Assembly: GCA_003427395.1 (NCBI GenBank)
Contig: BFEA01000207.1
Location: forward strand, 1,959,689 to 1,997,646
Reading direction: 5' to 3'
DNA: 37,958 nucleotides
Source of the DNA: Chara braunii
Taxonomy: Eukaryota > Streptophyta > Charophyceae > Charales > Characeae
Made by a program: the position numbers and the translations under genes. The notes beneath the pieces are model-generated. The model was not told the DNA's origin. It worked only from the letters and a program-made list of their open reading frames with translations, and searched no databases. Position 1 is the stretch's first letter. Each line of letters opens with the position of its first letter. Below are positions 9,641 to 19,729 of the stretch, one piece after another.

Positions 9641-10840
9641 TAAGGGGGAAGGGCGGGGGGCCAGAGATATACTCCAAGTGACATAAAATAAAAATATCGG
9701 AGAGATACATAACGACCTGTATCCTCCACGACAGAAAAAACAAAGATCTTGCTAGATGAAATAATGGTAAAAAATGCATATGCATGAGATGATCAAAATG
9801 AGAGAGGTGAGGGATGTCAGGCGAATTACGTGCTTCCGATTGATCGAGACGCAACAAAATTCCTAATTATATCCTTCGGGATGAGAGAAAAGAGTCGGGT
9901 GGATCGATTGAAAGCCTGGATAAAACCTCAAACGAGATCGTCGATCGACAAAGATAAGTCAAAACTGCGTACATGCATCATTAGCAAATTACTTCCAAAA
10001 AAAAGAGACAAACATGCATCTGAACCAATGAATCGAAGCTGGTCGTTGTGCTTCAATGATCATAGCCTGACAATATTTTTTACAACGAGAGGACGAGCAC
10101 TCGCACTCATTCACACATTACGACGTCGGAGCAAACACCCTTACAAGGGTATTTGTTCGTGATTTTGCATTCGATACAGTGCCGACATCAATTGCCGTGA
10201 CAAGGACGATTGGGAATGAAAAGTGAGGTTGTTTCGGCGTCGTACTGTGAAACGGATTCCCTAAGGGCGGGATGCTAAGTGACCGCAAATGATAAACACA
10301 ACACATATGGTAAACGGTAAGAGTTAATAAAAGTTAAAAGACTTCGACCGCGGGGACTGAGAGGAGTCACGCGGGAAGCAACTACAACGCACTGTGATAG
10401 TTAGTAGGCTAAAGTACTGAAATAAGTTAGTCAGTTAGAGCCCATGGACGTCAAGCATGGCGGGGTACGGGAAAAACGGCAATGTACTCCGCCACAACCT
10501 TGGGAGTGGATTGAAAAATTAATGTACGCCTCGGCCTTGCAGGCCAGGGCAGCTAAGAGGGCCACGATACCCACTGAACTAGGCAGCTACGGCCGATACC
10601 AGCCTAAACTAACCCTAGAAAACATGTCTTATGCCTGCTACACCAAGAAAGTCGGCCTCGTATTCTACTTATAGCAATACTGCTCCTATCTAAATGTATT
10701 AGGAGCTAGGCTAGTAGGTACAGGCGTGAATTGATACGTTAGAGGAGCAAGGATCGAGTCCATCTTGCCTCTAGGCTAGTTTTTTTTTGCTGGATAGCCA
10801 GGGCAGGACTCTCCCATTTGATTCCACCCACAGTCAGATG
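9641..10840. other. No gene recognised
   Basis: Mixed-composition DNA with short open frames that lack family motifs and lie in both orientations. A first exon of the copy A gene could lie here but nothing supports one. 10380-10900 ends in TTGTGACA before TTGGCACGACAGGG and could be a decayed LTR and primer site, but no partner LTR is present. Confidence 0.4.
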
Positions 10841-10851
10841 GGATTCGAACC
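10841..10851 (-). promoter_or_regulatory. tRNA-like B box (Pol III)
   Basis: The - strand reads GGTTCGAATCC, a perfect match to the B-box consensus, inside CACGGGTTCGAATCCC as in a tRNA T arm. No convincing A box or acceptor stem was found upstream, so this is at best a remnant of a tRNA-derived SINE. Confidence 0.45.
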
Positions 10852-11077
10852 CGTGACCTTGAATTCGGATTTAGTTAGATTTTAGGCCCCGTTGTGACAG
10901 TTGGCACGACAGGGTAGTTAGCAAATCTCGGTTTCTTTTCATTTTCTTTTTTTTTCTTTTTTTTCTCTTTTCTTTTGGTTTTGGTTAGAATTGTTTTTCT
11001 TTTTTCTTTTTAATCCCGTCGCCCGGTTTTCATAAATTCACATTCGTGAACCAAGCCCCGAATTCGAGGCAGATTCA

Positions 11078-11227
11078 ATGGAAAAGGGAAGTAGGGACCT
11101 TCTAATTGCCACTAGATCCCACTACGACCCCGATCACGCCGGGACTGCCTGCGACACAGTGAAGATCGCAGCCGTGGGGAGTGGGTCATCACGAGCGGTA
11201 AGAAGAACGCGCAAAGGAAGGCAGTAA
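11078..11227 (+). CDS. Small ORF, 49 aa, with HYDPDH word
   Basis: Starts at ATG 11078 and ends at TAA 11225-11227. The product is basic at its C-terminus (RRTRKGRQ) and contains RDLLIATRSHYDPDHAGT. The LINE L1 ORF1 frame at 3631-4116 has RDLHDLISKHYDPDHQAT in its C-terminal part, so eight or more positions coincide. This may be a fragment of a related ORF1 or gag protein, or chance. The purine-rich tract begins right after the stop. Confidence 0.3.
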   Translation: MEKGSRDLLIATRSHYDPDHAGTACDTVKIAAVGSGSSRAVRRTRKGRQ

Positions 11228-11579
11228 GAAGGATAGCGGGAGAAGTAGTGAGAGAAAGGAGAAAAAGAAGGAGAAAAAGAGAGAGAAAGGGGGAACAAGA
11301 GACATGCGGGAATGTACGATCGAAAGTTCGGAGTATAGGAAGTAGAGAAGGATTAAGCAGGGCGTGTGCAGGGAGTAGCGAAGAAGATCACGAGGGAGAA
11401 AAAGGATGCACGAAGAAGAGGAGCGAGAAGAGAAAAGTTCGCAAGGTGGAAGTAGTACGAACTGGCGAGAACTGCGCGCGGGAAGAAAAGAGTGCGTAGG
11501 CAGAAGAACAATGTAGCAAAGAAAAAGGAAGAAGAAGAAGAAGAAGAAGAGAGAGGAGAGGAAGAAGGGAGAGGAGGAG
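11228..11579. repeat. Purine-rich tract with (GAA)n
   Basis: Nearly pure A/G on the + strand, with a GAA/GAG trinucleotide run near 11521-11560. Translations are Arg/Glu/Lys or Ser/Phe/Leu low complexity and not genes. LINE L2 homology stops against it. Confidence 0.8.
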
Positions 11580-13540
11580 TTGCCGCCTTTGCGATCGATG
11601 GAGGGACTTCCTTCAAGGACAAGGGGTGGGGGGGGAAGGGGTCTGCAAAATCCTGGGCGGGCCGTAACGGGTCTCCCTGATCTACCTTAGCCCAATCGTG
11701 AAAAACCAACCGATAATCTCTTTCGATCTCTACCGGGTGTTCCTCTTGTAGATCTCTCTCCAATTGCTAATCCTCGACCCACCTTACCTCCGCCACCCAT
11801 CCCCCCCTTTCCCCTCCCAACCAGTCTTTGCCAAAGCGGGAGATGATTCGGTGAATATCTCCCCGGGTATGCATTTGGTCGAGTTTGTCTTTTGTCGCCT
11901 TCCACTGGGCCGTGAGTTCGTGCTGTACTAGTAGCCGTAAGTGTTCCATCCTCCACCCTTGCTCCTTCCACCTCTAGGGTGCATCTCCACCGCCATAAGA
12001 CCCATAGGACAGCGCGTCTTCCTAGGTGAAACATATTTTCCTCAAAAGTGTTCCCTTGGCTATGGGGGTAATACCCCAGGAGTATGGCCCTCCTGTCCCA
12101 GGGCCACAACGCTGCTGGGACAATGTGCCGCCAAATCCTATCCCAGCTTCTCCACAGTAATACTGCCGCCGGACACTGGAGGAAGATGTGTTCTATTGTC
12201 TCAGCGCGCTTCCACCCGGGATAGCACTGGAGACATTTGTGGCACCACGGTAACGTTCGTTCCTGCTGTTCTAGGCGTGTGTGCTCTATTAGCCAATCAT
12301 TGGTGGGCAGACATCGATGTTCTATTTGCCACTGCAGGGTAAAGATTTTGGCCGGTCTCTTTCCATAGTGAGTGAACCATCTAATGGGTTTGAGCAACCT
12401 TTGCTCTATATTGAGGTGGCGGTACCATCTGTCTTCTACTAACTCTCGCAGTCTACGTTTGGGTCGGAGCATTCGGTAAACCGATTTAGATTTCAGATTG
12501 ACTAATGTTGATGTCTTTGCTTTCCCCCTACGGATCCTAGCTTCCTGAGACCATCTCCATTCCTCAGGGTCGAAAGGGAGATCTTCGATGGGGGCCGTTG
12601 GTCGGTATGCCCTCCATACTCTAATACGATATACATCATTTTTCTCTGTCCATATAAAGGGTTGTTGGTCCCATTGTAAGCTATCATCCTCCTGGATAGA
12701 GAAGATTTCAATCAGTGCTTGTGTTGGATGGACGAGGTGCATGCGCCCCACTTGCTTATCATGTTTGTGCAATCCTACCCAATCCCCTTCTTTTAGGTCA
12801 GGGCCTTTTTGGAGGGTGATGTACCAATGAAGGGGGAAGCTTTCGATGAGTTCTTCCAGGGCTGGTTTTGTGAAGTGACAGTACCGCAGCCATGTACGCA
12901 TTCTTTCTGTGTTTTTCCAGCGCCTTTCCTCTGTGTCCCAAAGATCCCCTACCCTCCGGACCCCGTGTTTCACCCAGCCCTTCCATGGGGAATCCGAACT
13001 ACACCTCACGCGGCCCAGTGAGTCCGTAATCAGTCGATTTCCGAAGAAGGGTTGTATGAAGATCTCCTCCCATCTGTCTGGTGTCTGTCGATCGGGGGGG
13101 GGGGAGCTTCCTCCATGTACGCAGGAGGCGCAACCATTGTTTATCTGTGGGATCCCCATTCCGATATTTCCTAGGTAGCTTCCAATATCTGTCTTCGAGC
13201 CATACCAGGGGGTCGATTTGAGGCGGAACTTCTGGGGCCAGGGCTGCAATTTGCGCTAGGGCTAAGGGAATCCATGGAGAGGTTGATGAGAAGATAATGT
13301 GTTGGAGCCAGTGGACCGTGAGGGCCCGGAACTGTGTGGCCGAGTCCACAATCCCCAACCCTCCTCTGGCCTTAGGCTGAATCACCGATTCCCATGCTAC
13401 TCGGCTGATGGCGTGGGGGTTGTTACTGTCCCAGAAAGGCCGCCAACTGCTGCTTCAATGTTTTGAGCCCTCCATCTAATCAGTTTCACATCAGCATCTG
13501 GAGCAATGTCGACATGAAGACCACCAAGTACGCACCCTCA
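11580..13540 (-). mobile_element. LINE L2, 5'-truncated 3' half
   Basis: Contains only the part of ORF2 downstream of the reverse transcriptase, running from the WLxxLxxLxxxLAAFL-type connector near 13450-13540 to the C-terminal tail near 11590. 5' truncation is the usual outcome of incomplete target-primed reverse transcription. The 3' UTR and poly(A) are not visible; the coding tail abuts the GAA-rich tract. Confidence 0.85.
11687..13385 (-). pseudogene. LINE L2 ORF2 C-terminal half with RVT zinc-binding domain
   Basis: The largest open frame spans 11687-13249, but only its residues of about 58-437 are authentic. Upstream, the LINE frame is the one at 12999-13385 (IQPKARGGLGIVD), joined across a run of 11 G at 13094-13104, where a one-base change would shift frame. 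The zinc-binding module is complete: LQWQIEHRCLPTNDW, then Cys336, Cys339, His354 and Cys359. After about 11945 the frame shifts again; the true tail continues at 11767-11949 and 11590-11763 with WLGGERGGWVAEVRW and DYRLVFHDW. In the family this region supports target-primed integration; here it is a relic. Confidence 0.88.
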
Positions 13541-14522
13541 AACTCTCCACAGTCCTGATCTCCTCCTGAAGTGACGACGAAACAGAACAACAATGCCGAT
13601 TACGTAGTCCCATCCATAGAACATGTGGCAGCAGCCACATCAGCGATAGCGCATGGCAGCTGCCACGTCAGCATGCCAAGAAGACAGGAGCAAGCTGGCC
13701 ACCATGCCGGACTAGCAGCGCCTCGCCAAGTCACAATGCCATCGTCACAGCGTCGAGCCAGCGTTGAGGTCAACGCGTGAAGTCAGCATCAACGCAAGAC
13801 AGAATGAATGTCAAAGCCAGGAAGTCAGTTCTTATGTAGTGTTGACGCGGGGTCTGGACCCCGGATGCTGTACCCCTCGGCCGTCCAGATCTCGATGCGA
13901 ATGAGGGCCCAGGTTGGCCTGAAACCGAATTCCCTCCGGCCTGGATGCTGTCTGGGTACCTGCGCACAACAAGTGAGTGTATCCAACCAAGGGCCTGGGT
14001 GCGGTACCTTTGACTCTACAGTTGACTTTGAATCTTGAATTTCCTGTGTGCAGCGTTCGGTCACACAGCCACGCTCGACAGACTCAGGCCTGGGCGTGTC
14101 TTGGTCACACAGCCCGGCGCAGACTTACTCAGGTCTGCGTGGCCTGGGGCTGAGTTCAGGGCCCCAGGCTACTTCTGAACAGGGTTATTACAAATACCCC
14201 TCAGTCCTGTATAATGTGTGCCCAACAGCACTTTTGTCGGCAACTGGGGCCAAGCTAACGCCCAATATTGTATTACAACATAATACAAGCACTGAGCTGG
14301 TTGGTTGTCAAAATGAGTTCCGAACTGGCAAAAAAAGCACATGCCGCCGAAAAGAACAGGTAAACTGAGTTCGGAAAAGAATAAAAGTGGAGTGGGACTT
14401 CATAATAAGCGCAGATGTCATAACAGCAGGGGCAGAAGTCTTCTCAGGACAACCATGGCTGACCGCTCCGGGCAATCACTGTGGGCCTAGTAACTGGCCT
14501 CTACAACACCCTGGACTTTATG

Positions 14523-14557
<35 letters not shown>

Positions 14558-14785
14558 GGGGTGGGCCATGGTGTGCAGAGAGTGAGTTTGCAAAAGGCCA
14601 AAAAAAAGTACTGCTATTTTTGACTGAAATTCACTTTGTTTTTTCCCTCTCAATTCATCCTCACACTAGCTGCCGATCCGACTGGAACCTGCACATCTCC
14701 TTACCAAGACCAAACAGGGGGGGCGAGCGAACTATCTCTGCTGGTGAGCCCGAAGTGTGCCACAGGGGGGCGTGGGGTGTAGAAT
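13541..14785. other. No gene recognised; (CAA)n microsatellite
   Basis: GC-moderate DNA with short overlapping frames and no family motif. A (CAA)n microsatellite lies at 14525-14557. Two related segments of about 45 bp starting GGTCACACAGCC occur at about 14059 and 14103, a diverged tandem pair. Confidence 0.5.
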
Positions 14786-14855
14786 GGATGACATGGGGAA
14801 TCTAACCCATGACCTGAATGCCACTTACGTGCTCTACCAACTGAGCTAGGCCGCC
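14786..14855 (-). tRNA. tRNA-like pseudogene (Ala-GGC-like)
   Basis: The - strand begins GGCGGCC then TAGCTCAGTTGGTAGAGC, a perfect A box and D arm. In the anticodon loop position the triplet is GGC after a T. The T arm reads GGTTAGATTCC, one base off the B box. The 3' acceptor side (GTCATCC) does not pair with GGCGGCC and the anticodon stem has mismatches, so it is not a working tRNA. A pseudogene or the head of a tRNA-derived SINE are the two options. Confidence 0.6.
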
Positions 14856-15470
14856 GGAAATGCACATTTCAAACTTGCACCATGACCAAAGTCCCATTTA
14901 GTGTGTTTTTTCTGCCTTTCCGAATGCAAAACCTGCGGCCATGGTTTCTATATAATATCGTATGTCATCGTTCTCACGTTTATCGCTGCCATCTGTCACA
15001 TTATTTCGGCAACAATAGTAGGTGACAAGCTGACTTCAAACCGTCGTCATCTTCTTATTTGCTGCTGAAAGTAACCGCTATTAATTTCTCTTTGTGATGC
15101 ACGCAAGCAAATCTTCACAAGTGTGTCTACTATCATTCTCTCATGCCAGTGGTGGAATCTCCCAAGCTCGATACCCTCCCCTGAGTATGCAGTTTGGAAT
15201 TCACTGTTCCTGTGTGTTCCTGTTAACCACTTGTGGCAGCTGGACTTCAACAAAGTATACTGGACGATGTATCCCTTTTTGAGGTAACAACAGAGAAAAT
15301 TGCCGCTCAAGTTCAATACCCGCAAAAGAGGCTGCAGTCTTCAAGAAATGTGGTTCAAAGCCTCAAAGGGCCTTGCTCCACCACTTACCACAGTAGCAGC
15401 ATCGTCACTCCACCACCGCCCACGGCCGTAGTGTCGGAAGTAGGTTTTCCTCCGTTCGTGACTTAGCCGT
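14856..15470. other. No gene recognised
   Basis: No motif or repeat stands out. Short frames are present on both strands without recognisable domains. Confidence 0.4.
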
Positions 15471-15681
15471 GGTGAGTACTCACCATGTTTCTAGTTTTCC
15501 CCGCCTGCAACAGTGGGGTTGTGGTGCCTCGTCTCAGCCGCCTACCAAAAGAGGTGAGCAACTCACCATCCTGGCCGGTCCCAGCCTGCCCAATGTTGTA
15601 GCACTCACCAGAAGTGTGTTGAGTGGTGGAGCGACGGCCAGCGGTTTTGGTGAGAAAGTCCCATGGTGAGAACTGACTCAC
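15471..15681. repeat. Three GGTGAG/CTCACC inverted sites
   Basis: GGTGAGTACTCACC (15471-15484) is a perfect palindrome. GGTGAGCAACTCACC (15553-15567) has a 3-base centre, and GTGAGAACTGACTCAC (15666-15681) a wider one. The text between the first two is loosely similar to the text after the second, suggesting an old tandem repeat. Confidence 0.65.
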
Positions 15682-15960
15682 GAAATCAAGTTTGGTGACT
15701 GGTGGAGCGAGGTCCAACGTAGGGGCTACAAAAAAGTGCAGCCCAAAACAACGAATTGCACAAGTGCTCATTTTCAAACCCCAGGCTGTTTGGCCTAACG
15801 TTTAGACCACACCTTAAACCAACCCTGTGTGGGGCTTGATCTGTAACCCAGCGTGGGGCATGCGAGACTTCCGGGCATGAGGGCAGGAGGGCATGAGGGT
15901 TGAGGCAGCTTTGGTTGGCTTGCTGAACAGTACTTGCTTGGGTAGCTTGGTCCTGGTTAA

Positions 15961-16305
15961 GGCTTTTTTCTTTTTTTAACAAACATCCCTCACGGGTGAT
16001 AGTGATGCTGGTAGGCGCAGATGCCGCTATCACCCCAGGGGAGGCTCCATCTATTGGTGGGGAGCTTCACCTGCTGGAAACCAGGTCCAGCGTCCCCTTT
16101 TTTTTTTTTTTTTTTGGAAAAACAACCCGGGCAGATGCTAGGGATGCTGGTAAGAGCAGATACCGCTAGCACTGTCGGAGAGGCTTCATCTATTGGTGGG
16201 GAGCAACACCTGCTGGAAAACGGGTCCAGCGTCCCTGAACATTGTGATTGGACAAGACATGCCATTGTATCGTAGTCTCTGCTGGAAACCGGGTCCAGCG
16301 TCCCT
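15961..16305 (-). repeat. Tandem LINE 3' tails with conserved hairpin
   Basis: Two units (about 15961-16097 and 16098-16236) read on the - strand as GGGACGCTGGACC...TTTCCAGCAGGTG, then CTCCCCACCAATAGATG, then a CTACCAGCATC or TTACCAGCATC word, then A-rich sequence. The inner unit ends in A18 (T run at 16098-16115) and the outer ends at the A-rich stretch near 15964-15979. A third copy of the hairpin lies at 16279-16305. GCTGGA and TCCAGC can pair with a 7-base loop. The motif also occurs in the L1 3' UTR. Confidence 0.8.
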
Positions 16306-16430
16306 AGTGAAAAAGGATTTCATGTGATGCTACCTCTTCACCCCTTTTGGGGGCGCCATATCGCCATATCTTGCTTTGGATTCTAGTAGTTATTTTCCTG
16401 CTGATTAGGAACGAAAATTGGCCACATTCC
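16306..16430 (-). other. LINE L3 proximal 3' UTR
   Basis: Non-coding stretch between the ORF2 stop near 16431 and the first tail hairpin. No separate feature was recognised. Confidence 0.6.
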
Positions 16431-17022
16431 TTAGTCTTTACCAAACCAACTCAAGGGAACCAAACAGTGGGACGGTAGAGGAAAGGGAGCTGGGAAATCC
16501 GACAGCAGCCGAAGGGGAATAGCAGGATCCACATGAGTCCATTCATGGAAGATCAGGCGATAGTCCTTCTCAAGAACCTCTCTTTGGTTATCCTTGTTTT
16601 CTCTCCTCCCTCCATTCCAACTGACTTTACCTATCTTACCCCCCTGAGGTCCCCCGAGCCAAGCGCCGCTGAATTGTTGAATGTGCTTTAAGATTTCTTT
16701 TTTGGAAGACAAGAATTGAAAATTTTCCTTAGTTTTTCCCCATTGGCATGTGATAACTGTCTGTACTTGCAGTTTGATAGATTCTGTAAATTATGGTCCT
16801 TCCAGCTTTGCTCCCTCCATTTCTAGAGTACATCGTCTTCTCCAAAGGGCCCATATAATGGCTCTTCTCCCTGTGATAAACAAATTGTGAGAGAAGTCAT
16901 CTAATTGTTCTTGAGACCATGTCTCACGTAGTATGGCCCTCCAATCCCAAGGCCAGTTCACTAGGGGGGTTGGAGATCTCCAGATCCTGTCCCACCATCT
17001 CCATAGCCAGACCGCTCCTGGG
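16431..17022 (-). pseudogene. LINE L3 ORF2 C-terminus
   Basis: Starts (- strand) at the target duplication with PGAVWLWRWWDRIW, the sequence that follows the last Cys of the zinc-binding module in L2 and L4. It continues with GRRAIIWALWRRRCTLEMEGAKLEG and, in the 16431-16712 frame, AWLGGPQGGKIGKVSW, KDYRLIFHEW and LSWFGKD before the stop. The intervening part (16713-16790) is frame-shifted. The tail is the same C-terminal domain seen in L1, L2 and L4. Confidence 0.85.
17016..17022. repeat. Target site duplication TCCTGGG, left
   Basis: TCCTGGG here and at 19768-19774 flank the TIR element exactly. On the - strand it is CCCAGGA, which encodes the Pro-Gly following the last zinc-ligand Cys of LINE ORF2. 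Confidence 0.9.
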
Positions 17023-17060
17023 TGTGACGCGCTAACCTCACGCCCTGTGCTGTCTTTCGT
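17023..17060 (+). repeat. Left terminal inverted repeat
   Basis: Begins TGTGACGCGCTAACC and ends TGTCTTTCGT. It pairs with 19730-19767 at 26 of 38 positions without gaps. Confidence 0.8.
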
Positions 17061-17259
17061 TCGGAGTGCTAGAAGTGCGGAAAAGGGCCCCAGAAAAAAA
17101 CAGCAAGATGGGGTGTGCCAAGGATTTTTGGAAATTGAGTATGGGGACACAGACGGAACTGAAATCCCCCGTGTTGGTCCGGTGAAGTAAGTTGACCGTT
17201 TTTCGCACGTCGCAAAATGCGCGCGAGAGTTCGGCGCGAAAGGAGAGAGAAATACAAAT

Positions 17260-17742
17260 TCAATCCAAAAAGTATTGCCGGACTTCCCACCGTGCTACGG
17301 CCCTTCGTTTAGAGCGAAAAGGTTTCGGCACGCTTCGCGTGTCTCGTCTTCGTATTGAGTCCCGACGTCGTTCACCAGTCAGTTCTGAGTCCGACGCGGA
17401 GGGCCTCAGTCGTGTGGCTCTTTCTCTGTGTTCGTCTTCACTCCGTACGCGGTAGTGGAAACCCTTGGCTTCGTAGCGCTCAAAGCGCTGACACTCGGTG
17501 CATAGAGTGCGAGGCCAGTGGGGTTCTACTGTCACCCACGGGATGACGATCAACTCGTTAAATGACAGCAATATCGAGTAAGGGGGAAAGTGTGTATCGA
17601 TAATGACAAACCCAGCCTCTACGAACCCTGAACAACGATTTTCCGGAGGGAAGTAATATCGCCCGCCGATCCGTGCGACAGCTTCTCGTACGTCCCACTC
17701 GCATACACGTGTCCTTTCCTCGTCGTAAGGAAAAGGTCGCGT
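17260..17742 (-). pseudogene. Unrecognised coding block, copy B
   Basis: An open - strand frame of about 161 codons from just after a stop at 17743-17745 to the stop at 17260; its first ATG is only at 17571, so the block probably continues from an upstream exon. It encodes FPYDEERTRVCEWD, ARIGGRYYFP, FVIIDTHFPPY, NELIVIPW, PHWPRTLCTECQRFE and a C-terminal basic stretch (GERRRDSIRRRDTRS, PFRSKRR) that could be a nuclear signal. Copy A at 8960-9420 is colinear. Unlike A it has no internal stop in the conserved part. Conservation at the amino-acid level between two diverged DNA copies argues for past coding function. Family unknown; calling it a pseudogene is cautious. Confidence 0.55.
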
Positions 17743-17876
17743 TCATACGGGAGATACGGGAGGTTGACGCCCGATCGAAGGGCGTTTGTCAGTCCACATG
17801 TCAATCAATTGCAAAAATCCCGAGACGTCATCAAGGAAAAACACTCGCACAACTACCAATCAATTCTTTTCGACAC

Positions 17877-17895
17877 GAGAGAGAGAGAGAGAGAG
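17877..17895. repeat. (GA)n microsatellite
   Basis: An uninterrupted GA dinucleotide run inside the TIR element. Another short GA run lies near 18393-18404. Confidence 0.85.
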
Positions 17896-18267
17896 CACCC
17901 ATCAGCTTGATCATGCATGCAACGGAGGAACCGACCCGTGGCTCAGGTTTAGTAAGCCACCGCGGCGTTGATCCCAGGCGCCTTGTTTCTCGAGGCTGCC
18001 CTGTAGATCGGTTGCAGATGTCGTGCAGCATAAGGCTGATGGCATGCGCAGTGCATTCAGAACTGCAGATCTAAACACTCTTGCATTCTCGAACAAAATC
18101 CCGTCGAGTGCGGCGTCTAATCAATACAAAAAGGCAAGCATCTCCATACATACATTCACTGTGAAAAATGCGAAAATGACGGGGGTGCACAGGTCGGAAA
18201 TCAACCGAGGGAATTGTACACACGCGTCCACTGTTCGCAAAACAAGAGGATCAATTCCTCGACATCT

Positions 18268-18345
18268 GGGGATTACCCAGGAAACTAATGGAAGAGTTCC
18301 GGAAGAAGTTCCTTCATACAAGGGAGCACACAAATTCATTCTCAT
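18268..18345 (-). pseudogene. Exon-like block upstream of copy B
   Basis: Reads YEGTSSGTLPLVSWVIP on the - strand, sharing LPLVSWVIP and the underlying DNA with 9565-9640. Similarity ends at GGGTAAT, a plausible splice donor. It may be the exon preceding copy B. The 530-bp gap between the two would be the intron, but no acceptor was settled on. Confidence 0.4.
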
Positions 18346-18819
18346 TCATGAGAGGGACAAGCATCAAGACACATCGTCATTCAAAGATAGAGGAGAGAGA
18401 GAGAGACGGGGGCGGAAGGTCAAGATAGAAGATGACAAAATCCAAAAAAAGGAAGTTCGACGTTGTCGCCCTACACTCACGCCAGAGATAAAGATCCGCA
18501 ACAACAAAGGCGCATTCGTCGTGAATTCCAATATGGCCCCGGGCCAACCACCCACTCAACTCCAATCACCGATCCTCATGCCCGCACCGACGATCCCGGC
18601 CGTCGCGTGCTAACTCCCACCACTGCGATTGTCACCCCGCTGACGTGAACTCGACGCGGTTCGCCCAGATCCCACAGTCCGTCGTGGCGATCAAGCGCGC
18701 AAGCGACCAGACTTATCGTCAGCCCGACATAACTTTTCGACTCGCACCAAACACTCTGCCTAGCCACTACTTCCCGGAAGCTCGCTTGGGAGTTGAGAAC
18801 GTAAGAGAGATTTGCGGGC

Positions 18820-19275
18820 GCGTTTGCAGAGTTTATAGTGGCGAGAAGGGGGGCAAGGGAGAGAGAAGGCAGGGGGAAAATCGAAGTGTAAGAAAAGAAG
18901 CAGGAGGAGAAGACTTGGCGAGGAGCACGCTACGGAAGCCATGCTGATCCTTCGGGACTCTGAGCTTCGCCAATCAGATTCGTCGCGCAATAGGCAGATC
19001 CTATCATACCACGCGTCTAATTGGTGAGGGAGAGTAATCGAAGGATCGACCGGGCTTCCGATTCACGGCGAAAGAAAAAAGGTCGCGAGAAGTAGCACAA
19101 GACGGGTCTAAGATTCAGATGATCAAGAAAGGGAAATGAGCGCGCAATCGATCAGAGCGGGAAAGAGAGAGGAAAAACAGTTGCGAGAAGGGAGGATGAG
19201 AAGGGGGGGAGGAGGAAAGAACGCGGGAGAGAACGATGCAGGAAACAGAGCGGGGGGGGGAGGGGGGGAGAAGAA
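18820..19275. repeat. Purine-rich tract in TIR element
   Basis: A/G-rich on the + strand with G8AG7-like runs near 19252-19268. The - strand open frames here (Ser/Leu/Phe-rich) are composition artefacts. Confidence 0.6.
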
Positions 19276-19729
19276 AGCTTCGTATGCGTGGCGCCGTCAA
19301 CAATAAGAAAAAGAAAAAGGCACCGAAACAGTTACAGCTTGCCTATGTCCTAAACCAATTCAAAATTGAAATCACCATAACCGCGCGCGAAAAGTACGAT
19401 GTGGGAAAAGAAAGTCCTACGCCTATTCGTATCCTTACAAAATTCTGAGAGTTTTCCCCAACGCGACCGAGAACATTCATACACAAAAAGGACACGTCGA
19501 AGTTCCGCGTATCTCGGAATTCCTAACTGCCGGGCCCAATTCCCAGTGCGCTCGCTAAGGCGCACGTAAATTCCTATGCATTTTCCGAATTGCAAAAGAA
19601 AAAGCAGAACCGAAGAATAACAAAAGCTTCCGGAAAATGGGGGCCCAAAACGCGACGCCCGAAATCAAGAAAACAAACGGGGTGCTTGTAGGGTCGGTAT
19701 GATACAATAAAAAATCAAACCAAAGGGGT

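Noticed and set aside
10380-10920. Possible solo or truncated LTR followed by a TTGGCACGACAGGG primer site
   Set aside because: No second copy exists in the window and the left end cannot be set; the primer match is not to a tRNA I can name.
18760-18990. - strand frame with a signal-peptide-like Leu run
   Set aside because: The Leu run comes from a GAAGAG-type repeat on the other strand; no mature domain follows.
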